A DNA stretch of 64,000 nt from Spongospora subterranea f. sp. subterranea (GCA_049724395.1 JAUGWO010000123.1:1-64000); one strand, 5' to 3'; counted from the first letter of the stretch, positions 1 through 10,253 are shown. Numbers and translations: made by a program. Notes: a model not told the origin generated them from the letters alone.

Positions 1-1970
1 GCCTGGTGAATGAAAATGAGTTAAGTGCGGCATTTCGATCAATCTCGATTCCTATGCAAGTCTTAAGAGGTCCTAAATCAGACATCCGAAATTGTGCAGT
101 CAAAGCAGTCTTAATTTCATAAACCAGTTCTGGGTGACCAATAATGGGTAGGTCATCCACATAAACGCCAATAATCACGAACTTCCCCGCTGAATTCTTC
201 TTAAAATACAGACATGTTGTCGATTTTACTCTTAAACATGCGCATTTGTCAACAAGAAACGAGTCGAGAAGCTTGAACCATTCATAGGGAGCTTGTTTAA
301 GACCATAGAGCGAACGGAGAAGTTTGACAAACGGTGCCTTGGATTTGTATCCTTGGGGTGAGTTCATGTATATATCTTCAGAGATCGGGGCATTCAAAAA
401 AGCTGTGACAACATCCATATGTTCGGCAATAATATCCTTGTCTTGAATAGAAAGCGCCAGCATTAGCCGTAATATGTCAGTTCGCATTACAGGTGCATAC
501 GTATTGGAATAGTCTAATCCCTGTTTCTGTCGAAAACCTTGAATAACGAGGCGAGCTTTGTACCTTGATGATGTTCCATTGGAGTGATGCTTCAGTATCC
601 AGGAGGAATCGAGTGGAACGTCAGCAGTGCAAACTTCTTTGATTTTAAAGATCCACCGACATCCGATTGGTTTAGAGCCTCTTGGGAGTTCGGCAACATC
701 GCTCCATGTATTGTGATTCAAAAGGGAATTTAACTCGTCTTCTATGGCTAGAACCCAGAATGGTGAGTCCTTACTTTGCAACGCATCATTGTAGTTTACA
801 GGTGTCACGAAACTTGTTGATAGTGCATTAACAATATGTGGGCCACGACGTCGGGTGTATTCATCGATAGCTGCTTGACCAACGTTATTTGCTGGTTCCC
901 ACGAATCAAACGATTTTTCGTATCCTTTCCATCGAATGAGATATTCGATTCCTTTTCGAGTTTCACGATCAGAAACGATACATTCGACCTCAAAGACGGA
1001 AGGATCATCCAATTCGGAATTGAAATTGGCATCTGAAGGATGTGACACCAAGTTGCTGTCGGAATGATAGTCCTCATCAAGGCCGTGTTCTGGTTCGTCA
1101 GGATCTGTCAAGGCATTATCAGGTAGTCGGTCGCCGAAGCTGCGTTTTGAATGATAGTCCTCATCAAGGCCGTATTCTGGTTCTTCAGGATCTGCCAAGG
1201 CATTATCAGGTAGTCGGTCGCCGAAGCTGCTTTCATTAAAGGTCACATTACGATGAACTGAAACCTGACCAGATTCTGGATCGTAGAGATTATAACCTTT
1301 TTGATGATCTGCATAACCGATAAAGATGTACCGTCTTGCCCGGGGGTCTAGTTTAGTACGTTTCGAAGAGGGAACTACTGCATAAGCATCACAGCCGAAA
1401 ACTCGTAGATAGCTCAAGTCTGGGCGTGATTGAGTAAGAATTTCATGTGGAGTGACGTCAGGTAAATTCGGATGCGGGCACAGGTTGTGCACATGAGTCG
1501 CTGTAAGAATGGCGGGACCCCAAAACTGCTTTGGAAGACGCGCATGAAGTAGCATCGCCCGAGCGGCATCCATCAGTGTTAAATGACCGCGTTCAGAGAC
1601 ACCATTTTGCTCAGATGAGTATTCAACTGTCGATTGCCATTCAATACCAGACCTCTTCCAAAAATGATGAAAACTCATGGTTCACGAACTCCTTCGCATT
1701 ATCCCCGAACAAAATTTTGATCTTGTGATTTGTACGATTCTCCAATCGCAGTTTTAAGAGACGAAATTTGTGAAATGCTTCGTTTTTTCGATGCAGCAAA
1801 TATGTAAATTTGGATTTGCTGCAATGTTCAGAGAAGGTGATAAAATATATCTCTCCAGATAAGGATGCCACTGGCAGTGGACCACATTCATCAACGTCTA
1901 GTCGCTCTAACAGTTGCCATTTGTGAGGTTTGGACTTGGCTGGGAAAGGTTGTTGCTTGGCTTTTCCCAT
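1..1970 (-). pseudogene. Copia-type integrase core and reverse transcriptase (runs off window start)
   Basis: At 1641-1970 the integrase core reads DVDECGPLPVASLSGEIYF and later GDNAKEFVNHEF, the copia D-x-D segment ending in the DNG.EF block. The linker (about 900-1300) has an 87-bp tandem duplication. From about 790 downward comes the copia RT: WVLAIEDELNSLLNHNTW, then IGCRWIFKIK, YKARLVIQGFRQKQGLDY, then DVVTAFLNAPISEDIYM, LLRSLYGLKQAPYEWF and the catalytic block VYVDDLPIIG. These are textbook Ty1/copia motifs. RNase H and the 3' LTR would lie outside the window. Broken. Confidence 0.85.
1062..1235 (-). repeat. 87-bp tandem duplication, two copies
   Basis: Two adjacent copies begin at 1062 and 1149 (both start gaatgatagtcctcatcaag) and end in gtcgccgaagctgc. 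They differ at only a few bases. The unit is 29 codons long, so it keeps frame. It lies in the acidic linker between integrase and reverse transcriptase, a region that tolerates length variation in copia elements. Confidence 0.85.
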
Positions 1971-1973
1971 TGC

Positions 1974-2687
1974 TCAAGCTTCACAAAAATTGGTTCGTTT
2001 TGCGACGGAACCAATGCAAGCAATACCATTGACAATATCACGTCGCATGAGTTTGCTGACATCACGATAATTACGATGACACAATCGCTGATGCCAAATC
2101 CTGGCACTAAGATTTCGGTTGAGGTCCTCAGGAATAAATGGTGGTTTTGGTTTTGAGATGGGAAGATAATCAGGAATTGCAAGAGAATTTTCAGCATCAT
2201 CTCGAAACACAATAGATTTCTTAACCCAATCAATGACGGGATTGTGCATTCTGAGCCAAGGAATTCCGAGAATAATAGGAAACTGCGGTGAATCAATGAT
2301 GTTCAAAATGATGAGCTCCTTGTGCCCATTGATGGTCATAGTGACAGGGATTGTCTCATTAATGATAGGGGGAAGGGGTCGTCCATCCACGACTTGAACA
2401 TTGAGGGGCTGTAACTTGCGAACGAAAGGAATGCCGAGTCTTAGCATCGTGGATCGATCGGCAAAGACAGAGGTAGCGCAACTGTCGATGAAAGCTGAAG
2501 TCAATATTGGATTGTTATTTCCAATGTAAATTGTCGTGTCGAAAACGATGAAGTCTTCGTCAGAAGCAGGAACACTTCGGGCCATTATGGAAATATGAAG
2601 AGTTGAAAGGTTATCGGAGACGGAATTTTGTTGAAGTTTCAATGGTTTATTGTCCATCACAATGGGTTTGGGGACCGTCGATTTCAA
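1974..2687 (-). pseudogene. Aspartic protease joined to GAG-pre-integrase domain
   Basis: One open frame holds two domains of different origin. The first part is a retropepsin: FIDSCATSVFAD corresponds to the active-site DSG/DTGAS motif, and FPIILGIPWLRMHNPVIDW is the flap-distal ILG block followed by the gypsy-type WL..HNP.IDW. It matches the chromovirus protease at 11320-11600 (YPIILGMSWLHELNPQIDW). The last part, ARIWHQRLCHRNYRDVSKLM, is the GAG-pre-integrase zinc-binding module (WH.RLGH) found in Ty1/copia elements. The junction therefore lies inside a continuous frame rather than at a visible insertion boundary. Confidence 0.8.
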
Positions 2688-3479
2688 GCGCGCCCTGCGC
2701 CATTTTCCTGTTCGGACCTCGGCCGTGAGTTTCTGATCGAATAATGGTTGCTTGAGGATCGGGTTGCAATTCGATTGTCAATCTCATTGGTCTGTTGGAT
2801 AATTTCTTTTAGGCTTGTTGCCGTCGGAAATGTTAATAAAATGTCCTTAATTTGGTCGTTGAGACCTTTTTGATAGGTGAAGAGAGCAGCGGTGACATCC
2901 CATTTTGCATCTGCTAGTAATAGTTGGAACTGGGAAGCGTAGGCAGCGACCGAACGATTGCCTTGGCGAATGGAAGAGAGACGCAAAGCAGCTTTCTGGG
3001 ACCGTAATGGATCATCAAACCGTAGTTTGAGACTCTCCAGGAATAATTCAAAATTTTGCAAACAGGGGTCTTCTGATTCAAAAAGAGGCGACCACCAGTC
3101 CAGTGCAGACCCAACAAGCAAATTGCTTAACAGGCCCACACGGGACTCTTCGGTGAAGTATGTCACCGGTTTTTGCCGAATAATCAGTTTTACCTGATTG
3201 ATGAAGTTTCTGAGGGTGTGTGAAGATCCGTCAAAAGGTTCCGGCAGTTTAACCTTCGGTTCCTGAATGATGGAGGTGGGGAGATCGGGTGGAGAATTTT
3301 TCAAAAAGTTTGCTCTCTGGGAGGTTGGCCGGATTTTCTGACACGAACTGATCAAAGGTTCGTGTCAGGTCGTTTAAGGCTTCATGGATATGTGCAATTT
3401 CTATTGAAAGGGTTTGAACTCGTTGTGCAACATCAGAGATCGACTGCGATCTAGTTGACGGAGCGTCGTCGGCAACCAT
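2684..3479 (-). pseudogene. Gypsy-type Gag region of the mosaic element
   Basis: The start is the ATG at 3477-3479 (MVADDAPSTRSQ), about 70 bases inside the primer-binding site. The body carries the retrotransposon Gag pattern PEPFDGS, then FINQVKLI, then ALDWWSPLFE and a run around YASQFQLLLADAKWD followed by YQKGLNDQIKDILL. The same blocks, in the same order, occur in the chromovirus Gag at 10254-11180 (for example YASEFQLLVTDAGWDG and FRKGLNEDVKDLLL), so the two Gags are homologous. This is family knowledge plus direct comparison within the window. Part of a broken element. Confidence 0.8.
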
Positions 3480-3548
3480 GGGTTAAAAAAAAAATCAGGG
3501 ACGTGAGGCGACTATTGTGGCACACAACGTAATGATTAAGCAGGCTTA

Positions 3549-3570
3549 GAAGCGTGCTGGGCCCATAACC
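3549..3570 (-). other. Primer-binding site matching initiator tRNA-Met anticodon arm
   Basis: The plus strand reads gaagcgtgctgggcccataac, which is the anticodon stem-loop of eukaryotic initiator tRNA-Met (CAU anticodon within GGGCCCATAACC). The element's minus-strand RNA is therefore complementary to the internal part of that tRNA, as in Drosophila copia and Ty1-like elements that prime from a half tRNA. It sits immediately downstream of the LTR in element orientation, fixing the 5' end and direction of the element. Confidence 0.8.
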
Positions 3571-3774
3571 AGTAAAAGCTGAGAACGAAGTGAGTGGGTT
3601 TATTGAAGACACACGAGCGAAGTTCAGTCCGTACGGAGGCCGTAAAGTATGTATAGGTTGATATATGAACCATGCTTTAACTTTCTCTTAGGACGTGGGG
3701 AGTTCGCTCCTCCTGCTCATCGACGGGCGCTGTGCGTCTTACGGTCGGCATCTTCTAATGGCTTATCTACAACA
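3571..3774 (-). repeat. 5' LTR of the copia mosaic element (about 204 bp)
   Basis: In element orientation the repeat begins TGTTGTAGATAAGCC at 3774 and ends next to the primer-binding site near 3571. An AATAAA polyadenylation signal lies near its end (CTTCAATAAACCCACTC on the minus strand, around 3600). The second LTR lies outside the window, so the exact ends are inferred from the TG start and the primer site. Confidence 0.6.
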
Positions 3775-3789
3775 AGAGTGTGGGACTCT

Positions 3790-4340
3790 TAATCTCTCAA
3801 ATGAGCAGTAGCTATAGTAGTAGGTATCCATTGAAGGTATATTAGAGAGTGATTCATCTCGCTTGTTGAAGGCGATGGATCCCTCATTGTCTTGAAATAA
3901 CACAGTTGGCGAGTCTTGTCGGAAACCAATTTCGGACATGACATTGCGTAACCATGTAGCCTCAGCACCTGCCAGAGAACATGCGATAGTCTCGGCTTCG
4001 CAAGAGGACAATGCTGTCGACGTTTGTTTCTTGACTTTGAAGGAAATGGGACACCCGTTGAGAAAAAAGATATACCCAGATGTTGATCTTCGTGTATCGA
4101 CATCGCCGGCCCAATCGGAATATCCTGTTAGTGTGAGCTTGGATGAATGACAGTGCCGTTGGAATAAAAGGCCATATTGAACGGTACCCTTCAGATATCG
4201 AAAAATACGTTTGGATCATGACAATGGGCCTGGCCAGGAGACATATCGTGACACTTCGCCAACGGCATAGGCTATGCTGGACGCATACTGGAGCAGCCAC
4301 ATTAAATGAGGACATCAGCTCGATAATCAATACGGCGCTG
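3790..4340 (-). pseudogene. Copia RNase H remnant of a second element copy
   Basis: The minus strand shows the copia RNase H signature: RYLKGT near 4190, YSDWAGD with STSGY near 4090, then SSCEAETIACSLAGAEATWLRNVMSEIG, and LFQDNEGSIAF. In element orientation this is the very end of a copia Pol and is followed directly by the LTR at 3571-3774 and then by Gag. That order (RNase H, LTR, Gag) suggests two copies in tandem sharing one LTR. Broken, with a few breaks. Confidence 0.7.
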
Positions 4341-4389
4341 AATGAGGACGGGCGTCACGGCAGAGGTGGAGGGCACATGTTCGCGTGAG

Positions 4390-5559
4390 TCTGAAGCTGC
4401 TGGAAGGTTGATTCTGTTGGAGTGGATGTTGTACATGAAATCTGCTCAGTGAAATGGCTGGTGAACGCCAAAACCTTCGGACCTGGCTGACAAGGCTGCT
4501 CAAACGAATTAATTATGCGGACCAGGCAGGATCCATCTCTCAAAAGGTTCCATCAGATTGGATCTCTATCGCTCGTGCATCATCCGCTAAGATCTGCGCG
4601 GCTGCGAAAGACCTGCAATGTGAAAAGGTCTCCACACATGGATGAGATGTTCATACTGTATTACTCTGCGTCGGAGCGTGAACTTGTTCCGATAGGGAAC
4701 TTTTCGCCATGGGCATCTTGTTCCGGTTCAAAATGAGAAAATTTGAGTCACGTTGGGTGAGCCTCACTACTATCGTCGCAGATGCTACCAGCGTTCACCA
4801 TTGATAGTGGAGGTTTCGGATCAATAGCACCAATGGAAGCATTATGTCAGATGACAGTTCTGTTTAATCCGACGCATTGGATGAACAGTATACTTTTGTT
4901 CTCTACCTGAATGGCTGTTGAAGATGTTTCCTAGTCAGCGAACCCTTTTAATAGTAGATCGAGCAACGAACCTCACTACGGAAAGATCATAGATGATTGG
5001 CTTCGTTCTAACATTCATCTGCATCGCGGGGAAAAATCTTTATTGAATACGTTGGAGAGGGAATGAGTTCCATCCACCAAGTTTGCGACATTGCAATTAA
5101 CAAGTCCCTCAAGGCAAAAATCAGGGCCGAATGGTACAAGTTCAGAATGCTATCATCGGAGATCTGTCCGCGAAAGAGCTTGCGGGGGCAGCATTTTCAA
5201 TTCCACGAGAGAACTTAATCGGTATGATCATCAATAGCCTTTGACGACATAAATGCGAGAAACAGAACCCGGCGTTGGATAGCATACGCCTTTCGTATGT
5301 GGCCAAGATCCGTGGAGTGAGGACCAGAACGATATTTGAACGTCACCTGGAAAGCTCCAGGAGAACAGTATATAAGCATATGGCGGAATTGACCGCTCGG
5401 CTCAATTTGACATGAATTTGATAAAAAAAAAATTGAAAACTGACACTATCTATCTCCGGTTTTAAGACTACGCAATTGCGCCACATTTAACTTTTTGACT
5501 ACAGAAGTTTGGCCTCCAACATGGAGCAAATTTCTGTGGTTTTATTACGTGGTCTACGG
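4390..5559 (+). mobile_element. Decayed copy of the OTU/pogo-like DNA transposon family
   Basis: Scattered frames match the better copy next door. RQNLRTWLTRLLKRI and ISQKVPSDW correspond to NNLRMFLTRALIRY and ISQTVPVDW. FNPTHWMN corresponds to FNSTHWMT, and IHQVCDIAINKSLKAKIR to the third-Asp block MQVCDVCINKPLKQYIR. The 3' end is marked by ctacggta at 5554-5561, the terminal bases of the inverted repeat of the 5628-8798 element. The left end is lost against the copia remnant. Frames are interrupted many times and no open transposase remains. It is 68 bp from the neighbouring copy. Confidence 0.7.
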
Positions 5560-5627
5560 TACTAAAGAATTCTACGGACCACATATGGAGTAGATCGGTA
5601 TACACTGGTCAGGTGGATTAACATATA

Positions 5628-5652
5628 CCGTAGAACACAGAATATTGCGTCA
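5628..5652 (+). repeat. Left terminal inverted repeat (25 bp)
   Basis: Positions 5628-5652 are the exact reverse complement of 8774-8798. The preceding TA at 5626-5627 is the target-site copy. A second, partial copy of the motif (cacacagaatattccg) follows at 5651-5666, as expected of subterminal transposase-binding repeats. Confidence 0.9.
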
Positions 5653-5845
5653 CACAGAATATTCCGTTTTTGACCCCGGATCACAGATATACTCGGTTTT
5701 TTAATCAATTTAAACACAAAATTTGCCGATTTTAGAAGAAATTCAACACACAATAACTCGTCTGTACCCAAGCACAGCTTCGCGGACATTTCGCAATCCT
5801 ACGGACTCCGTGTCGTCTTGAATTTGATCAGGTACCTCGTCGCAT

Positions 5846-6431
5846 ATGTCGGAATTTGAACAATTCAGAACCAATGGGTTTACCCATGGTGGAGCGGTAT
5901 TCCGTGTTCCAGGTGATGCCAGCAGCGTGCAGAACAATTGCTTGTTCGATTCAGTTCTTGCCTCCGGTCTGGTGCCAGTGCAGCCCTTCTGAATTCCGAG
6001 CAATTGTGATAAAACGCCATTTAGCAGGTCAGCCAGGTCGCGAGACTGCCAACAAACTCTATCCGCTGTTCGCTCTTGGAACAGAAACAATCGACGATTA
6101 TCTAAAAACGATGCTTAATACTCCAAGAATGGGGTCAGATTTCGAAATGGTGCTCATTGCGGTTCAGTTCGGCATCAATGTCGTGTCTTTTTCGAACGCA
6201 TTGAGTGGTATTCACGTTTTCGATGCGGTCGATTTCATTATAAACAAGACCGCTGGGTGTCAAAGTTTGATTCAGCAGTTGCCTCCGAACCCCGAGACTG
6301 CTTTTGTATACCACCACCAATACCGACGACCTTTGACGCCTCGGCCAAACGCGTCCCTCAACCATTTTTGCCCGTTAATGTTGACTGCATCGTTTTTTTC
6401 ATCATCTCAAACTCGTTCTTACGTCAATTGA
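5846..6431 (+). pseudogene. OTU-like cysteine protease domain within the transposon
   Basis: The ATG at 5846 opens MSEFEQFRTNGF and reaches VQNNCLFDSVLASG, which resembles the OTU catalytic block D-G-N-C-L-F. A frame change near 5990 leads into EFRAIVIKRHLAG, then DDYLKTMLNTPRMGSDFEM and LIAVQFGINVVSFSN, which fit the OTU middle (YL..M...WG...E...A). It ends in FVYHHQYRRPL and NHFCPL, the region expected to hold the catalytic histidine. About 190 residues, the usual OTU size. The domain runs toward the transposase; another frame change near 6395 (T run) would join them. OTU deubiquitinase-like domains occur in a few transposon families, but I know of none clearly described in pogo elements. 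Function here is inferred, not shown. Confidence 0.55.
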
Positions 6432-6438
6432 CACGACG

Positions 6439-8484
6439 TTGGATGAGCGCGAGCAAACACGCAAGAGATCTTTTCCCCAGCAAAATTCCAACCAACCGAC
6501 GAAAAAGGTCACAGTCGAACCAGTTGCGTCCAGTACTAAAACTCTTGTTCAAACAAAGTTCGCCTGGAATATTAAACCGTTCCAAAAAACGCGTCAACAG
6601 TCTAACAAGCCACAAACTCGTGACAAAAAACCGAGGCAATTTGCGGAGGCGAACGTCCAGTCGATGCGTGAATGGTGTTGCGACCATTCCGCAAATCCGC
6701 AGGAGAAGCAACGATTGAATAAGATGATCGATGTCGGAAAAGTACGAGATTCTCATAGACTAAGTGTACTAGAAGCGCTTGGTATTTTTGAAGACTCTGT
6801 TGAACTGCACACTGTCATTGGTATTGTTGAAGGAATTGTGTTAAAATGCGAGTCGAATGCTGGAATCGACGATCATTCTGATACGTCTGAACTGTGTCGG
6901 CAGTCTGCAATCATCGTTGTGAAGCGGAGATCACGAGAATGGACGTGGGAGCACCGGGCTATGTCGGTCTTCTTCTATCATCATCCTGGACTTGGCAACG
7001 CAAACTTGTCGGTGTCTGCGCGGGCGCTCGGCCTGAACCCCAGCACACTTAAGAATTGGATCTACTCAAAAGGCGCTTTCGCCCAAGTGGGTGCCATTCT
7101 TTTCTTCGTTGCAGGCCCCGGCCGTTGTGCGATCAGTGGTTCTCAAACACTTCTCTAAGTTTTATACTGACGTTACCGATGTCATTCCAAAATCTGTGCT
7201 GTCGGGAATAGAGGGATTGTCAAGAGCCCTATTGTCACAGTTGAAGTTTGGTTTCAACGGTGAAACCATACAAAAGATGGTTGCGGACGCGCGGAGCGGC
7301 GAAGTCAAGTTCATGCGCCGCGATGCCTCTCGAGTAGGGGTCAATGGAAAACTCGGGCGCATGCCCAAGTTTCCAATGGAAGAGCAGTTCGTCGACACAT
7401 TCATCAGGGAGCGATGGAACAACGGCAATCCCTGTACTTTTGAACACGTCTTTAATGCTGTTCGGGCGCATTTTATCGGCTCGCTAGTATCGCCGGAGTT
7501 CAAGAAAGTGATCGCCAAGTCCAATAACCTCCGTATGTTTCTAACGCGCGCATTGATTCGATATCGGTGGTCGAATCGCAAAATGTCGATATCGCAAACT
7601 GTGCCGGTTGACTGGAAAACGCGTGCGGAGATTGACGCGGAGCGAATTTGCGAACTCTTCCGAAGAAAAAAAGTTCAAGTCGAGATAGCTGCAGACGAGA
7701 CGTTCCTGCAGTTTCATGCATCAAAAGATCGCTGCATCGCACCTGTTGGTGTCAAGCGCACAGGAACGGTCAATCCTTCTGAGAACGAGAAAGTCGGCTT
7801 CACTGTTGTTGTCGCTGCGGAGCGGCGATCTTCCCAATTGCTGCCTCCTTTCGGGATCATGCTGGCAAATTTGGTGGAGATTTATTTCATGAGTGGAAGA
7901 AGTACAAGCAGTCGGTGCTTACTTTTAACAGCACCCACTGGATGACCCAGTTAACCGCCGTGATGTTTCTTACTTTCATTGTGGAGCTTTTTCCAGGAAA
8001 AACGATCGGGATTGTGTGGGATCGATCTCACACCCATTTCGGCGATGTTGTTGACAACTGGGTTTTGCAGTACAATATGCAGCACCCTTCCGCGCAACTG
8101 ATTATCGCCTTCATCGAGGCGGGTATGACATCCGTCATGCAAGTTTGCGACGTCTGTATCAATAAGCCACTCAAGCAGTATATTCGCAACGCTTATGGCG
8201 AATATCGCGATCAGCGTCTTGCAGGCGAGATAGGACCGAAATTGCAGCCCGGCGAAAAATTTAAAGTTCCACGAGAAATCGTGTGGGGCTTTGTTGAACA
8301 TGCCTTTCAACAGGTTAATCAATCCAATGACACTTCTCGTTGGATTGCTGATGGGTTCCGCAAATGTGGACAAGATCCTTTCTGGTTGGATCGAAGCGCA
8401 TTCAAAAATCATCTAGATTCATTAAGCGAAAATTCTATCTATGCAAAGATGGAAGCTGCCGCCAAGACGATGAACCTTCAATAG
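6439..8484 (+). pseudogene. Pogo/Tigger-like DDE transposase (two frameshifts)
   Basis: A basic N-terminal region (MDEREQTRKRSFPQQ) precedes a helix-turn-helix (SVSARALGLNPSTLKNWIYS, about 7010-7070). After a frame change near 7085 the core runs WVPFFSSLQ, FVDTFIRERW, ISQTVPVDW and AADETFLQFH, where the Asp is the first catalytic residue. A second frame change near 7860 leads to FHEWKKYK, THWMTQLTAVMF, VWDRSHTHFGDVV (second Asp region) and AGMTSVMQVCDVCINKPLK (third Asp with the pogo/Tigger NKPFK-like block). The end is TAG at 8482-8484. The arrangement is that of DDE_1 transposases, and it encodes the enzyme that would move the element. Both shifts are small, so decay is recent. Confidence 0.85.
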
Positions 8485-8773
8485 GCAAGATGACCTGCTA
8501 AATGCTACTTCCTTCACTGAACTCCTCCCCCGATTGCACCCTTAACTAAAAGATATACTGTACGATTTCGATTTTTCCTACTTGTCAATCCCTCCCCCAG
8601 AATGAATGAGAAAAAATCGACAAAACACAGAATTCACAACTTTTTCAACCCCCCCCCCCAGAATGAATGAGATAAAACACAGAATGCACGGTTTTTTCGA
8701 TAGTAAGACACAATATTCCCAACTTTTGAAAACCGAAGACACAAAATAAGGGCATCGGTTTTTTCGATTTTCA

Positions 8774-8798
8774 TGACGCAATATTCTGTGTTCTACGG
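8774..8798 (-). repeat. Right terminal inverted repeat (25 bp)
   Basis: Reads tgacgcaatattctgtg... to ctacgg at 8798, followed by TA at 8799-8800. It is a perfect inverted match to 5628-5652. Upstream (8586-8770) lie several imperfect copies of acacaga(a/t) and ggttttttcgat, including two copies of cccccagaatgaatgaga at about 8594 and 8658. Confidence 0.9.
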
Positions 8799-8800
8799 TA

Positions 8801-9246
8801 CAGTAAATTTCAAAAATGTTCTCTTACATACAAACTTTGGACTCTATCGGCGCAGCCGCTATTTAAGTTAAAAACACAATCGAGGTGTCATATTGTTCAG
8901 AAGGCAAAAAGCTATCGATTAACACCTTCTAAACAGATTTATTGAGCTAGCTGAAGTCCGCAATAGACATGCCCGTGGCTCCCATACAAAAGTGTGGTGT
9001 TAAGATGTCCGGTACTGTACATATAAAGATAAAGATAATAGTCCGCGGTTTGACGGCAGGACCATGACTGAAGCAAAGGCCGCGTCACTGGAAGAGATGC
9101 GTCACGGACTGCGGAACCTGCGAGAGAGGTCTGCCGGAAGAGAAGGAAGAATAATACGCAATTGATTGATTGACAAAAGCGATAGAAGTCTGAACTCAAC
9201 TTACACGCCACAAAGAATTCTTTAGTAGCAATAACAATTCAACAAA
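8801..9246. other. Spacer without recognisable gene
   Basis: This stretch separates the pogo-like element from the Gag remnant that starts at 9247. It has no frame with recognisable domains. Part of it (about 8990-9240) may be the untranslated leader or LTR of the retroelement whose gag follows, but no second LTR copy was found in the window to prove that. Confidence 0.4.
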
Positions 9247-9948
9247 ATGATGCAAACTAAGGAAGCCGTCATCATGCTAGAAGAGGAAACTCTGTCCGAG
9301 CAAACAATTGGGAGAGAAGAAGCCCCCAAGAAAATGCCCACGGTAACGTTTGAAGTAAATAAGGCGCCCAGGCTTGAAGGTTTCGATCGGGAAGAGATCC
9401 TGAATTTTATGACGAAATATAAGGTCTATGTGGGCGTATTTAAAGAAGGCGGCGCCGATGGCATGGAACCCCGTCCGTTGAAGTCGATGATCAAGCTGAG
9501 CTTGTTGAAAGCCATCTGTAGATACGAGCTGAAGGCTCATGAATATGTACTCACAGACAAGGACCTATACGACTGGCTGAAGGACCAGTTGGAGAAGGAC
9601 AAAGACGGAGCCGACATGTCCAAAGAAATAGAGACTGGCCATGAAGACAGAAGGAACACCGTTAGGGAGAGTCATGTCATTAACGGGTGACTTCATGGAG
9701 ATCGTGATAACGCACGGATGGGAGAACTCTTTGAAGGCAAGGAAGGCCAGAAGCTCGAAGTCAAGTTTCTGCTGGAAGCGGTGCGACCTTTCAAACTGAG
9801 GGAGAAAATGAAGAAACTCATGAGCACCGAGAAGGCGGGCTTGCACAGAAGTCCAGACTTATTCTTAGCATTGCTAAAGGAGAAGGTCAGAAGTCATCAG
9901 GAGTGGGAGGACTCGGAGGAGCGCCCCTCTAAAAATGCAACGGTCTGA
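9247..9948 (+). pseudogene. Retroelement Gag remnant, first part (interrupted by the 10013 element)
   Basis: MMQTKEAVIML opens an acidic, Lys/Glu-rich protein. RLEGFDREEILNFMTKYKVYV is a Gag-like N-terminal block (PR..G......F...Y..Y), and helices such as FKLREKMKKLMSTE follow. The continuation on the far side of the 4.2-kb insertion, at 14220 onward, has a CCHC knuckle and a protease motif. The two stretches therefore look like one gag split by insertion. The family of this element was not determined because its polymerase is not seen. Broken, with a few breaks besides the insertion. Confidence 0.6.
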
Positions 9949-10012
9949 GCCCAACCCTAAGAAGCATGGGAAGGATACTCGGAACCGTTTGGAGCCGCGA
10001 GAAGCGCGAGCT

Positions 10013-10175
10013 TGTTAGGAACACTCCCATATATTCCTAACATTCGCGGCTTCCCCGCAGTTCCGCCGCAGTTTTCCGACAAGAATGACCTCTGCCTGGT
10101 CATCCTTGTCAACTCCTTGCATAGTCTGTATTAATACACTTCGGTTTATTTCAACGGATCTGGTTCCTCCTAACA
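10013..10175 (+). repeat. 5' LTR of the chromovirus (163 bp)
   Basis: Begins TGTTAGGAACACTCCC and ends GGTTCCTCCTAACA, giving the TG...CA ends with a short TGTTAGG/CCTAACA inverted repeat. It matches 14052-14214 at 159 of 163 positions. GAGCT directly precedes it. Confidence 0.92.
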
Positions 10176-10253
10176 GTTTGACAAGAATTATCTTCACGGT
10201 TTACGCACCGCTTTCAAGACCACCTTCACGGTTTACGCACCGCTTTAAAGACA

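Larger units (their letters stand above)
1..3774 (-). mobile_element. Broken LTR retrotransposon: copia-type Pol behind a gypsy-type Gag/protease
   Basis: Read on the minus strand, the order is LTR (3571-3774), tRNA primer site, Gag, aspartic protease, GAG-pre-integrase, integrase core and Ty1/copia reverse transcriptase. The reverse transcriptase runs off the window start, so the 3' LTR is not seen. The domain order protease-integrase-RT is the copia order. The Gag and protease, however, align with those of the gypsy chromovirus at 10013-14214 rather than with usual copia Gag. The element is a fossil with several breaks. It looks moderately old: most domains are still easy to recognise but not open throughout. 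The mosaic is reported separately as a finding. Confidence 0.85.
5628..8798 (+). mobile_element. Pogo/Tigger-like Tc1-mariner superfamily transposon with OTU-like domain
   Basis: The element is 3171 bp and is bounded by a perfect 25-bp inverted repeat starting CCGTAGAACACAGAATATT at 5628 and its complement ending at 8798. TA dinucleotides stand on both sides (5626-5627 and 8799-8800), the TA target duplication of the Tc1/mariner superfamily. Inside, on the plus strand, are an OTU-protease-like reading frame and a helix-turn-helix plus DDE transposase with the pogo/Tigger INKPLK block. Both ends carry short subterminal repeats around acacagaat and cggttttttcga. Coding frames are shifted in at least four places, so this copy is not expected to make its proteins. 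The intact ends indicate a fairly recent insertion. Confidence 0.85.

Noticed and set aside
1042-1239. Plus-strand repetitive 65-codon frame
   Set aside because: It is the antisense of the 87-bp tandem duplication in the copia linker.
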